DNA of 64,000 bases, taken from positions 34,495 through 98,494 of the forward strand of contig CAZYAZ010000011.1 of assembly GCA_964646205.1 (NCBI GenBank). The letters are read 5' to 3'. The translations under genes and the position numbers were made by a program. A model generated the notes under the pieces. It had not been told where the DNA came from. It worked only from the letters and a program-made list of their open reading frames with translations, and made no database searches. Source of the stretch: UBA8437 sp964646205 (GTDB lineage: Bacteria > Planctomycetota > Planctomycetia > Planctomycetales > Planctomycetaceae). Every line of letters begins with the position of its first letter. Within the stretch, counting starts at the first letter, position 1. Of this stretch, positions 17,420 through 26,115 are shown piece after piece.

Positions 17420-18073
17420 ATGTCCGATTCCGTGCCACGAATTGTCCTGGGTAGTCGATCGCCCCAGCGGTACAAATTGCTGGTCGAGATGGTCGGGGAT
17501 GAACGAGTCGAGGTGCTACCGCCCTCGTCGGCCGAGGAACCCGGGTTTGGCGACACCTCGGAACGCTCTTCGATCCAGCGTCGTCTGATCGCAATCGCCC
17601 GGGCCAAGGCCGAGGATGTTCGATTGCAGTTGGGGGCTCAACGGCGAGCCACCGGCATCGCTGCGGTGCTGTGTGCCGATACGGTGATCGTTGTCTCCGA
17701 ACCGGATGGAACATCCCGCGTGCTGGGCCAGCCGCCGGAACCGGGGTGGCGCGACGTGGTTCGGGCCTGGTTCCTGGAGTATTACTTCGGCCGAACGCAC
17801 ATCGCCGCCACGGCGATCTGCATGGTCAGTGGAACGGGACGGTTTCACGAGCGGGTGGTAGAATCGGAAGTCACTTTCCGAGATGAGGAACCCGGGTGGT
17901 TAGCCGGTTATCTCGATTCGGGCGAGTCAGTCGGCAAGGCCGGGGGATACGCGATCCAGGGGCGAGCTGCCGAGATGATCGAGAGCGTCGAGGGGAGTAC
18001 CAGCAACGTGGTGGGGCTGCCGGTCGAGGTGGTGGCCGAGATGCTTGATGAAATGGGAATCGATGTCGACTGA
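17420..18073 (+). CDS. maf: Maf-family nucleotide pyrophosphatase
   Basis: This is a 217-residue protein with the Maf signature: GSRSPQR near the N-terminus (the SxxR phosphate-binding motif), CADTVIVV with the catalytic aspartate, and GKAGGYAIQGRA near the C-terminus. Family enzymes hydrolyse non-canonical or modified nucleoside triphosphates and are linked to septum inhibition. The central region is a little unusual because it has an insert around GQPPEPGWRDVVRAWFLEYYFG. The ATG at 17420 follows an in-frame TTG. The gene overlaps the next (dihydrouridine synthase) by 11 bases, suggesting co-translation. Confidence 0.85.
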   Translation: MSDSVPRIVLGSRSPQRYKLLVEMVGDERVEVLPPSSAEEPGFGDTSERSSIQRRLIAIARAKAEDVRLQLGAQRRATGIAAVLCADTVIVVSEPDGTSRVLGQPPEPGWRDVVRAWFLEYYFGRTHIAATAICMVSGTGRFHERVVESEVTFRDEEPGWLAGYLDSGESVGKAGGYAIQGRAAEMIESVEGSTSNVVGLPVEVVAEMLDEMGIDVD

Positions 18074-19145
18074 AACGGCAGTGACCGGCCCGGTGATTGA
18101 CCAGGATCCGACCATCGCGGTCGGATCGCGTGTCCTGCCGTCCCGGTATTTCCTCGCCCCGTTGGCCGGTTACACGCACCTGGCCTTCCGACGCGTGATC
18201 CGCGAACTGGGGGGGGTGGGCCTGGCGACGACCGACCTGGTGCAGGCTTCGACGCTGCTGTCTGGACGAAAGAAGGCCCTGGAACTGATCGAGACATCGC
18301 CGGAGGACCGGCCGTTGTCGATCCAGATCTTCAGTGGCCGTGTCCACGAGTTGGTCGAGGCGGCGGCCTGGCTGGCGGACCATGGATTCGAGGGGATCGA
18401 CATCAACATGGGTTGCCCGATGGCCAAGGTGAACAGCCAGGGAGGCGGGGCGCGTTTGATGTGTGACACCGACGGTGCCTGCGAGACGGTTTCTCGGGTG
18501 GTGGCGGCCGTCGATGTGCCAGTGACCGTGAAGATGCGGCTGGGATGGGACCGCGATCAACTCACCGCCCCGGCCCTGGCCCGGGCGTTCGAACAGGAAG
18601 GGGCGGCGGCCATCACGATCCATGGCCGGACCCGATCCCAGGGGTTCACCGGTGAAGTGGATCACGAGGGGATTCGTCAGACCGTCGAGGCGGTTGAAAG
18701 AATACCGGTGGTGGGCAACGGGGACGTGAGGTCACCCGGGGACGCCTTTGCCATGCGGCGATCGACCGGATGTGCTGCGGTGGCGATCGGGCGTGGAGCA
18801 ATGCTCGATCCCTGGTTGTTCGTCCGGATTGGGCGGGAACTGGCCGGCGAGCCGTCGGTGTGGGATCCGGATGTCGATGCACAGATCGCTTTTCTGGAAC
18901 GGCATTTTGCGCTGATGGTCGAACAGCACCAGGAGTACAGTTGCATCCTGTTCCGGAAATTTGCCGCGTGGTACGGCGTGCGATTGGGAATTCCCGAGGA
19001 TCTGGAGGACCGGTTGCGGCGGTTCGAGTCGTACGAGGAGTTCGATTCGATTGTCGATCAGGTTCGTCAGCGGCACGGGACTCGCGAGGGGGAGATTGCT
19101 ACGGCATTGATCAAGGTGCCCAACGGCCCGGTCGAGCGGTGGTGA
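18063..19145 (+). CDS. tRNA-dihydrouridine synthase
   Basis: This is a ~360-residue FMN-dependent TIM-barrel enzyme that reduces uridines in tRNA. It shows LAPLAGYTHLAFR at the N-terminus, DINMGCPMAKVNSQGGGARLM with the catalytic cysteine, the strand VTVKMRLGW, ITIHGRTRSQGFTG with the tRNA/FMN-contact histidine and arginine, and GNGDVRSPGDA. The ATG at 18063 overlaps the end of maf by 11 bases; in-frame starts at 18045-18048 are possible. It belongs to the Dus superfamily, but the subfamily (DusA, B or C) is not clear. Confidence 0.9.
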   Translation: MSTETAVTGPVIDQDPTIAVGSRVLPSRYFLAPLAGYTHLAFRRVIRELGGVGLATTDLVQASTLLSGRKKALELIETSPEDRPLSIQIFSGRVHELVEAAAWLADHGFEGIDINMGCPMAKVNSQGGGARLMCDTDGACETVSRVVAAVDVPVTVKMRLGWDRDQLTAPALARAFEQEGAAAITIHGRTRSQGFTGEVDHEGIRQTVEAVERIPVVGNGDVRSPGDAFAMRRSTGCAAVAIGRGAMLDPWLFVRIGRELAGEPSVWDPDVDAQIAFLERHFALMVEQHQEYSCILFRKFAAWYGVRLGIPEDLEDRLRRFESYEEFDSIVDQVRQRHGTREGEIATALIKVPNGPVERW

Positions 19146-19201
19146 GTGAGAGGGTTGCATTCGTGTAGTGAAAGACGGACATTGCCATCGATCTGTCTCA
19201 C

Positions 19202-20650
19202 ATGTCACCAGGAAGTTCGATGGCCACAGCCCCGGTTGAAACTCTGGGCCCGTCCTCCGAGCAGCCGACACGTGTCCGCTGGGGCATGTTTGTGCTGGCG
19301 TGTGGCAGTTCCTGGTTCCTGTATCTGCATCGCTACACCTGGAACGTGATCGGTCCGTATCTGGCCGAGGACTACGGACTCTCGAAAACCGAACTGGGCG
19401 CGATCTTCACCTTTTTCACGCCGACCTACGGCGTGGGCCAGATTCCCAGCGGGATTCTCTGTGACTGGGTCGGCCCACATTTGTTCCTGGGCGTGATCAT
19501 TGTCATCTGGTCGCTGGTGGTTCCACTTTACGGTGTTGCCGGGGGACGGCCCGGGTTGATTGCCTTGCGGCTGGTTTTTGGAGCGGCACAGGCTGGGACC
19601 TATCCCGCATTGTCAAAAATCACCGGGACCTGGTTTCCGGTCAAGACGCGGACGATTGTCCAGGGTTGGGTGGCGACGTTCTTTGGCCGCAGTGGTGGGG
19701 CCATGTCGTCGATCCTGCTGGCGAGCGTGTTGATCGGCTATTTTGAGATGCAGTGGCAATGGGCGCTGGTCGTGATGGGAGCCGCCGGGGTGATTTTTGG
19801 GATCACGTTCCTGGTGTTTTTTCGGAATTCTCCGGAAGTGGACCCTCGAGTCAACCAGGCCGAGCGCGATCTGATCGCCGAAGGATCGCCACCGGCTGAT
19901 CCGTCGGCACCGCCGGTCTTGCCGTTGCGAGTGGCGATCCGCAATCGCAGCATGTTTTTCTTCGTGATCCAGCAGATCACCAGTGCCGGCGCCGATGCCG
20001 TCTATGTTCTGTTCATGGGCGACTATTTCTTGAACGCCAAGGGGTTCGATATCTCCGAGGCGGGATTGTTGATCAGCCTGCCACTGTGGGGTGGTGCGAT
20101 TGGCGGCATGTTGGGCGGTTTCTTCAATGATCTGATGATCCAGTGGACCGGCAGTCGCCGGATTGGTCGAAGTGCGGTCGGTTTTACCGGCAAGTTCATT
20201 GCCTGTTTCTTGATGTTCGTGGCGATCTCACAGGACGACGGTGTGGCCGCTGCCTGGGCTCTCTTTGCGGTCAAGTTTTTCACCGACTGGAGCCAGCCGA
20301 CTGTTTGGGGAACCTGTACCGATATCGGCGGTCGCTATGCAGCGACAGTATTTGGTGTGATCAACACCTCCGGGTCTATCGGTGGACTGGTGTCACCGAT
20401 TCTCTTTGGCGCCATTCTGGACTGGAACACCAGCAGCATGGTCATCGACGGGGTCACCAAGTCGGTGACCAACTACAACCCGATGTTCGTGACCGTGGCC
20501 GTGATGTATGGCATCAGTGCGATGTGCTGGATCCTGACCGACTGTACCGATTCGCTCGAATCGCGGCTGGCGCCCGGTGGAGATCTGTCGAGTGGTTCGC
20601 CCGATGATGATTCGTCGGTCGAAAATGATGGCGATGAACTGGGGGTCTAG
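19202..20650 (+). CDS. MFS transporter
   Basis: This is a 482-residue inner-membrane carrier with about 12 transmembrane helices in two halves. Typical MFS elements are the GILCDWVG loop between helices 2 and 3, GAAQAGTYPALSKITGTWFP, and the central cytoplasmic linker. The overall pattern is like the anion:cation symporter (ACS) branch, which moves organic anions such as sugar acids; the substrate is not readable. The start is 19202, or 19220, which has AGGAAG just upstream. The next gene is a paralog only five bases downstream. Confidence 0.85.
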   Translation: MSPGSSMATAPVETLGPSSEQPTRVRWGMFVLACGSSWFLYLHRYTWNVIGPYLAEDYGLSKTELGAIFTFFTPTYGVGQIPSGILCDWVGPHLFLGVIIVIWSLVVPLYGVAGGRPGLIALRLVFGAAQAGTYPALSKITGTWFPVKTRTIVQGWVATFFGRSGGAMSSILLASVLIGYFEMQWQWALVVMGAAGVIFGITFLVFFRNSPEVDPRVNQAERDLIAEGSPPADPSAPPVLPLRVAIRNRSMFFFVIQQITSAGADAVYVLFMGDYFLNAKGFDISEAGLLISLPLWGGAIGGMLGGFFNDLMIQWTGSRRIGRSAVGFTGKFIACFLMFVAISQDDGVAAAWALFAVKFFTDWSQPTVWGTCTDIGGRYAATVFGVINTSGSIGGLVSPILFGAILDWNTSSMVIDGVTKSVTNYNPMFVTVAVMYGISAMCWILTDCTDSLESRLAPGGDLSSGSPDDDSSVENDGDELGV

Positions 20651-20654
20651 AGGG

Positions 20655-22004
20655 ATGGCGGGGACTACAAATGCTCCGACCCGTGTCCGTTACATGGTGT
20701 TCGTGCTGGGCTTCGGCACCAGTTGGATGCTGTACCTGCATCGCTATTCGTTTGCGCTGATCAAGCCGTTTCTGAAGGAGGAACTGGATGTCAGCAACAC
20801 CGAACTGGGATACATGGATGCCGTGTTTGGGGCGACCTATTTCGGAGCACAGTTTCCGACCGGGTTGTGGGGAGACGTGGCCGGCGTGCACTGGTTGCTG
20901 GGCGGGCTGATCCTGTTGTGGTCGGTGTCTCTGGCGATGCATGCCTGGGCACCCAATGCCAAGATCTTGTATGCCGCCCGGGCCCTGCTGGGAGCCGGAC
21001 AGGCCGGCGTGTTTTCCCTGGTGGGCCGCCTGACCCGGTCGTGGATTCCGCTGAGTGTCCGGACCACCGCCCAGGGCTGGATCGGCGTGGCTGCCGGTCG
21101 GTTGGGCGGCCTGTCAGCCAACCTGCTGCTGATGACGGTGATGATCGGGGTCATGGGACTCAAGTGGCAACTGGCACTGTACATCCTGGCTGGTGTCGGT
21201 ATCACCCACGGTTTGGCCTTCCTGGCCCTGTTCCGCAATTCCCCGGCCGAGCACCCGTGGGCGAACGAGGCCGAGGCCGACCTGGTCGCTGGCGATTCGC
21301 AGCAGGAGCAGGAAAAGCCGTTGAAGATCGGTGAATTGGTCCGCCAGATGGACCGTCGTTCGATCCTCAACCTGGTTGCGGTCAACGCCTCATCGACTTT
21401 CAGTTCGATCGCCGACCACATCTACTCGCACTGGATCCCCTTGTTCCTGGTCGTCGAGTACCAACTGAAGTACAAGGAGATGGGCATCTACTCCGCCCTG
21501 CCTCTTCTGGGTGGGGTCACTGGGGGAATCATCGGCGGGTATCTCAACGACTGGCTGATTCGTCGGACCGGCAGCCGTCGCTGGGTCCGCAGCCTGGTCG
21601 GCTTCGCCGGCAAGTTCCTGGCCGCGATCACGCTGGCTGCCGGCATCGTCTTCTTCTATGACGATCCCTATGTCTTCTGTGGCATGCTGTTCGTCGTCAA
21701 GTTGTTCGCCGACATCAGCCTGACGACGCGGTGGGGAACGATCACCGATATCGGCGGCCGGGCCACCGCGTCGGTGTTTGCCTTCAACAACTCGGTGGCC
21801 AGCGCCATCGTCATGGGGATCCCGGCTGTCTACGGGTACATCTCCGACGTGCATGGCTGGCGGGTTGTCTTCTGGGTGGCGTGCTCAGCCTACGTCGCCT
21901 GTGCGTTGACCTGGTTGCTGGTCAACTGCACGATCCCGGTGCTGGCCAACGACCGCGAGCCGACCCGTCCGATTGAGGCGACCGGGGAAGATCGGGAATC
22001 CTGA
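20655..22004 (+). CDS. MFS transporter (tandem paralog)
   Basis: This is a ~449-residue carrier with about 12 transmembrane helices. It shares with its upstream neighbour the start pattern (WMLYLHRYSFALIKPF versus WFLYLHRYTWNVIGPY), the helix 4-5 motif GAGQAGVFSLVGRLTRSWIP, and the RWGTITDIGGRATASVFAFNNS segment late in the protein. The pair looks like an old gene duplication; both may act on related substrates or form a heteromer. The start ATG at 20655 follows AGAGGG. The frame is open upstream into the neighbour's 3' end. Confidence 0.85.
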   Translation: MAGTTNAPTRVRYMVFVLGFGTSWMLYLHRYSFALIKPFLKEELDVSNTELGYMDAVFGATYFGAQFPTGLWGDVAGVHWLLGGLILLWSVSLAMHAWAPNAKILYAARALLGAGQAGVFSLVGRLTRSWIPLSVRTTAQGWIGVAAGRLGGLSANLLLMTVMIGVMGLKWQLALYILAGVGITHGLAFLALFRNSPAEHPWANEAEADLVAGDSQQEQEKPLKIGELVRQMDRRSILNLVAVNASSTFSSIADHIYSHWIPLFLVVEYQLKYKEMGIYSALPLLGGVTGGIIGGYLNDWLIRRTGSRRWVRSLVGFAGKFLAAITLAAGIVFFYDDPYVFCGMLFVVKLFADISLTTRWGTITDIGGRATASVFAFNNSVASAIVMGIPAVYGYISDVHGWRVVFWVACSAYVACALTWLLVNCTIPVLANDREPTRPIEATGEDRES

Positions 22005-22023
22005 TCACTGCAGGTTGTGATCA
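22002..22023. terminator. Hairpin between convergent genes, possible bidirectional terminator
   Basis: TGATCAC (22002-22008) pairs perfectly with GTGATCA (22017-22023) around an eight-base loop. It spans the stop of the MFS gene and the stop of aroB. No T-tract follows on either strand, so this is only a candidate. Confidence 0.35.
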
Positions 22024-23106
22024 GATCAGTTCTCGCACCAGTTCCTCGGGCACGTCGTCGACAAGCTCGACATGGCCCATGCGACTGGGCAGCACGAATC
22101 TCAGCTGACCGCCGGTGGTTTTCTTGTCGAGCCGCATCCGAGCCAGGATGTCCCCGGTGTCATGTTCGGCCGGGGGGGTCACGGGCAGGCCGAGTTGCTC
22201 GAGCAACCGGACCTGGCGATCGGTTGTGGCCGAATCGATCCGGCCGAGCCGTTCGGCGAGCCGACTGGCCTGGATCATCCCGAGCGCCACCGCCTCACCG
22301 TGCAGCAGTTCGCCGTATCCAGCCAGGGCCTCGTAGGCGTGGGCGAATGTGTGTCCGTAGTTGAGGACTGCTCGCACGCCGGTGGTTTCCCGCTCGTCCT
22401 GTTCGACGACCTCGGCCTTCAACTCACAGCTGCGGGCAATCACATGGGCCAGCACTTCGCGGTCTCGGCCGTCGAGCCCCTCGGCGTGCTGTTCGAGGTA
22501 GTCGAAGAACTCCGCATCCAGGATCACGCCGTACTTGATCACCTCGGCCAACCCGCTGCGGTAGTCCCGCTCGGGCAACGTCTCCAGGGTGGCGGTGTCG
22601 ATCAGCACACCGGCCGGCTGGTGGAAGGCCCCGATCAGGTTCTTGGCCCGGGGATGATTGACGGCGACCTTGCCGCCGACTGAGCTGTCGACCTGGGCCA
22701 GCAGGGTGGTGGGAACCTGGACGAATCGGATGCCCCGGGCGTAGGTGGCTGCGACGAACCCTGCCGCGTCGCCGACCACGCCGCCTCCGACGGCGACCAC
22801 CAGCGTGCCACGGTCGGCTGGCAGAGCGACCAGCGAGTCGAACATCGATTCGGCTGCTGCGAGCGACTTGGACGGTTCCCCCGGCTCGAGCACGTGTCGA
22901 TTCACCAGCCAGCCGTCAGCTTCGAATCCCGCGGCAACTGTCGCGGCGTGCGAATCGGCCAGGTTGGCGTCGGTCACGATCAGTGCCGATCCGGGTGTGT
23001 CCAGCCCGGACCACTGGCGGCATCGAGTCGATGTCTCGGCCAACAGGCCATGATCGATCACGATGTCGTAGCTGCGATGAGCCAGGGAAACGTGGACGGT
23101 GGGCAT
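22021..23106 (-). CDS. aroB: 3-dehydroquinate synthase
   Basis: This is a ~361-residue NAD-dependent enzyme of the shikimate pathway that converts DAHP to 3-dehydroquinate in the cytoplasm. Key features are the NAD-binding VAVGGGVVGDAAGFVAATYARG, PTTLLAQVDSSVGGKVAVNHPRAKNLIGAFHQP (substrate and metal site), and LNYGHTFAHAYEAL with the zinc histidines. The length is typical. The ATG at 23106 starts the first strand (MPTVHVSLAHRSYDIVIDHG). It lies eight bases after the creatininase-family gene in the same direction and may be co-transcribed with it. Confidence 0.93.
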   Translation of the reverse strand: MPTVHVSLAHRSYDIVIDHGLLAETSTRCRQWSGLDTPGSALIVTDANLADSHAATVAAGFEADGWLVNRHVLEPGEPSKSLAAAESMFDSLVALPADRGTLVVAVGGGVVGDAAGFVAATYARGIRFVQVPTTLLAQVDSSVGGKVAVNHPRAKNLIGAFHQPAGVLIDTATLETLPERDYRSGLAEVIKYGVILDAEFFDYLEQHAEGLDGRDREVLAHVIARSCELKAEVVEQDERETTGVRAVLNYGHTFAHAYEALAGYGELLHGEAVALGMIQASRLAERLGRIDSATTDRQVRLLEQLGLPVTPPAEHDTGDILARMRLDKKTTGGQLRFVLPSRMGHVELVDDVPEELVRELI

Positions 23107-23114
23107 GGGGAGAC

Positions 23115-23993
23115 TCAGTCGGTTTCGTGCCGTTGGTTCCAGGGGATCGGCATGGAGGGTTCGGGCTTCTGCTCGCGATGCCGTGTGTCGCGGGGTCGGT
23201 CGCGGAAGTAATCGACGAAACGACACAGCTGCTTGACGGCTTCCTCGTAGGCCTGCTGGCCCTTCTCGACCGATCCTTTTTCGGCGTCGCCCAGGACACC
23301 GGTTTCCGAGTAACTGCTGGTCCAGGAAATCAGTGAGCCGGGACCGGCGGCAAACAGGTCGACCCAGTTGAAGTCGTTGTCCTCGTCGTTCATCTTGATC
23401 GTACCGCTTTGGATCTTGTCCTTGCGGACGTCATCCTCGGACAGGTAGAGGTACAGCGACGTTTCAAGTTCGCCAGCGTGTGAACAGCCACCGGGGAATT
23501 TGCTCTCGCGCCAGCCGGGCAGGAAGTCCTTGTCGACGGTCAGCAGGTTCCACCACGCCATCAGGATGCACTCGGCGTCGGTTTCCAGGTTGGTTCGTCG
23601 GGCGGCCAGGTCGAGGTTGGGCATGTTCGAGCCGTGGCCGTTGAGCAGGATGATTTTCTTGAAACCGTGGTAGGCCAGTGACCTGGTGACGTCGGTCACT
23701 CCCCGGATGAATGTCTCGTAGTTCGTGTTGATCGTGCCGGGGAAGTCCATCACGTGGCCGGTGTAGCCGTAGCAGACAGTCGGTAGGACCAGGACCTTCT
23801 CGGGCATCGCCTCACCGCAACCCCGGGCGACTCCGCCGGGACAGACCAGGTCGACATCCAGTGGCAGATGGTGTCCGTGCTGCTCGACTGCACCGCATGG
23901 CAGGATACAGACCTGGCGAGATTCAACAGCGTCATTGATTTCCGGCCAGGTCAATTTTTCGTAACGGTACTCGGTTTCAGCTCGACTGCTCAT
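23115..23993 (-). CDS. Creatininase-family amidohydrolase
   Basis: This is a 292-residue protein with the creatininase signature LPCGAVEQHGHHLPLDVD (metal-binding E, H and D) and later GYTGHVMDFPGTI, INGHGSNMPNL-like (ILLNGHGSNMPN) and CSHAGELETSLYLYL, which place the metal-binding glutamate. Members hydrolyse small cyclic amides such as creatinine, or act in cofactor modification (MftE-like). The substrate is unknown here. It is divergent from selB with about 150 bases between. Confidence 0.85.
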   Translation of the reverse strand: MSSRAETEYRYEKLTWPEINDAVESRQVCILPCGAVEQHGHHLPLDVDLVCPGGVARGCGEAMPEKVLVLPTVCYGYTGHVMDFPGTINTNYETFIRGVTDVTRSLAYHGFKKIILLNGHGSNMPNLDLAARRTNLETDAECILMAWWNLLTVDKDFLPGWRESKFPGGCSHAGELETSLYLYLSEDDVRKDKIQSGTIKMNDEDNDFNWVDLFAAGPGSLISWTSSYSETGVLGDAEKGSVEKGQQAYEEAVKQLCRFVDYFRDRPRDTRHREQKPEPSMPIPWNQRHETD

Positions 23994-24143
23994 CTCTGTC
24001 TCCAGTTGTATGTCGCCGGGCTCTTGCGGCTGGTTTGTCCATCTTCGAGAATCGAGTGACCAACCTCTCGTTCCTTTTCATTTTGGCTGGCCCGTGCCAT
24101 GTCCGCCAGCGACCTCACCTCTGCCGAATCAGTCGAAGCCACC

Positions 24144-26072
24144 ATGGCGATCAAGCATATCCTGATCGGCACCGCTGGACACATCGACCATGGCAAAACG
24201 CGTCTGGTCGGGAAGTTGACCGGAGTGGACACCGACCGGTTGCCCGAGGAGAAAGCCCGGGGCATTTCCATCGACCTGGGGTTTGCTCACTGGCAGGCCG
24301 AGGGGTTCCAGTTCGGGCTGATCGACGTGCCCGGACACGAGAAGTTCGTCAAGAACATGGTGGCCGGTGCGACGGGTGTCAACGTGGCACTGCTGGTGAT
24401 CGCCGCCGACGACGGGGTGATGCCCCAGACCCGCGAACACCTCGAGATCATGGACCTGTTGCAGATTGGCACCGGCGTGGTGGCAATCACCAAAACGGAC
24501 CTGGTGGAACCGGATTTTGTCGAACTGGTGGAAGCGGAAATCGAGGAGACACTCGTGGGCACTTTCCTGGAAGGTGCCCCGGTCGTGCCGGTGTCCTCCG
24601 AGACCGGCGAGGGAATCGAGACGTTGAAGTCGACCCTGCTCGAGGCCGCTCGCGGTGTGACGTTGCCCGAGAGTGAGCCGGTGTTTCGGATGCCGGTGGA
24701 TCGGGCCATTTCGTTGCCCGGCCATGGCACGATTGTTACCGGCAGCGTGATCAGTGGGCAGGTGCGGTCCGGGGACACGTTGGAATTGTGGCCGGAAGGT
24801 CGAGAGGTGCGGGTTCGCAGCGTGCAGAACCACGGGTCCGATTCGGACGATGCTGGCGTGAGACAGAGGACGGCGATCAACCTGGCCGGCGTGAAGTACG
24901 ACGAGGTCTCCCGGGGAGTCGAATTGGCCACCGCGGGCCTGTTGCAACGCACCCGTCGCTTGCTGGTGGATCTGAAGCTGCTGTCCAGTTCCCCGTTGCA
25001 GTTGAAGGACCGGATGGAGTTGAACCTGCACCTGGGGACCCGGGAGGTTCCGGCCCGGGTGATTCTCAAGGGACAGGTGTTGAAGCCGGGTGAGCGGGCG
25101 TATGCCGAGTTGCGGCTCGCCGAGGACATTGTCGCCGCACACGCCCAGAGGTTCATTCTTCGCCGGGTCTCACCGGCCCTGACAGTTGGTGGTGGCCGAG
25201 TGCTGGACCCGTGGTTGCCCGTGGGCAAGCGAGTCCGGGATCTCCAGGCTGCCGGGGCAGCTCTGGATCAGCCCGACGAACGGGCCCGGCTTTCGGGGTT
25301 GGTTGCCAACCTGGACGACATTCCCGAGACGCCCCTGGCGGCATTGTGGCGGGCGGGTGTCGGGAGCCGGCGGTACGAAGAACTGGTGGCGGAACTGACG
25401 GCCGAGGGGACAATCATTCACGTCGGTGACGGCGACCGGACAATTCCAATCCATGCGCAACGGCTCGGGGCGTTGGCCGGGACGGTGATGAAGACGATCC
25501 GAGAGGAACTCGACAAACGCCAGCCACGACGGACCCTGCCACGGGCCACCATCGTGTCGGCTTGCCGGGAGATCATGCGTCCGGTGTTGCTGGAGGCGGT
25601 GATGTCGCACCTGGTCTCCTCGGGCGAACTTGTCGTCACCGGTGGCAACCTGGGACCGGCCGATGCCCAGGTGCAACTGACCAAGGCCCAGCGAGCCGCC
25701 CGGGACACGTTGTTGGAACAGGTCCAGGCAGCCGGATTGACCCCACCCACCTTCAAGGAACTCGGCGAATCACTGGGGCAGCCACGTGACGGATTGCAGG
25801 CCCTGTTGGCGCTGTGCGTCGACGAGGGCCTGGTGGTGGCTGTTTCCGACGATCTCCACTTTGCTCCCACCGCGATTGAGCAGGGCCGCAGTGTCTGTGC
25901 CGACGTGTTTGCCCAGGAGAACGAGGTGACCATGTCGCAATTGCGTGAGGCGTGGGGGATCAGCCGCAAGTTTGCCGTGCCGTTGTGCGAGTACTATGAC
26001 GAGGTGGAAATCACGGTGCGGCAGGGGAACGTTCGTGTCGCCGGGCCGAAGCTGGCCGTGGAACTGGCCTGA
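24144..26072 (+). CDS. selB: Selenocysteine-specific translation elongation factor SelB
   Basis: This is a ~642-residue GTPase that brings Sec-tRNA(Sec) to UGA codons by binding the SECIS hairpin. The N-terminal EF-Tu-like domain has GTAGHIDHGKT (G1), DVPGHEKFVKNM (G3), TKTD (G4) and SSETGEG (G5). Domains II and III follow, with the SelB-type FRMPVDRAISLPGHGTIVTG. The C-terminus has several winged-helix domains (from about residue 370), ending in the SelB-type SQLREAWGISRKFAVPLCEYYD segment. This is the RNA-binding part absent from EF-Tu. The ATG at 24144 directly precedes the first strand; an in-frame ATG at 24099 would add 15 residues. selA follows after 43 bases. Confidence 0.95.
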   Translation: MAIKHILIGTAGHIDHGKTRLVGKLTGVDTDRLPEEKARGISIDLGFAHWQAEGFQFGLIDVPGHEKFVKNMVAGATGVNVALLVIAADDGVMPQTREHLEIMDLLQIGTGVVAITKTDLVEPDFVELVEAEIEETLVGTFLEGAPVVPVSSETGEGIETLKSTLLEAARGVTLPESEPVFRMPVDRAISLPGHGTIVTGSVISGQVRSGDTLELWPEGREVRVRSVQNHGSDSDDAGVRQRTAINLAGVKYDEVSRGVELATAGLLQRTRRLLVDLKLLSSSPLQLKDRMELNLHLGTREVPARVILKGQVLKPGERAYAELRLAEDIVAAHAQRFILRRVSPALTVGGGRVLDPWLPVGKRVRDLQAAGAALDQPDERARLSGLVANLDDIPETPLAALWRAGVGSRRYEELVAELTAEGTIIHVGDGDRTIPIHAQRLGALAGTVMKTIREELDKRQPRRTLPRATIVSACREIMRPVLLEAVMSHLVSSGELVVTGGNLGPADAQVQLTKAQRAARDTLLEQVQAAGLTPPTFKELGESLGQPRDGLQALLALCVDEGLVVAVSDDLHFAPTAIEQGRSVCADVFAQENEVTMSQLREAWGISRKFAVPLCEYYDEVEITVRQGNVRVAGPKLAVELA

Positions 26073-26115
26073 GAGAGTCAACCAATGAGTGGTGCCGTTT
26101 GAAGGAATCGGAGAA

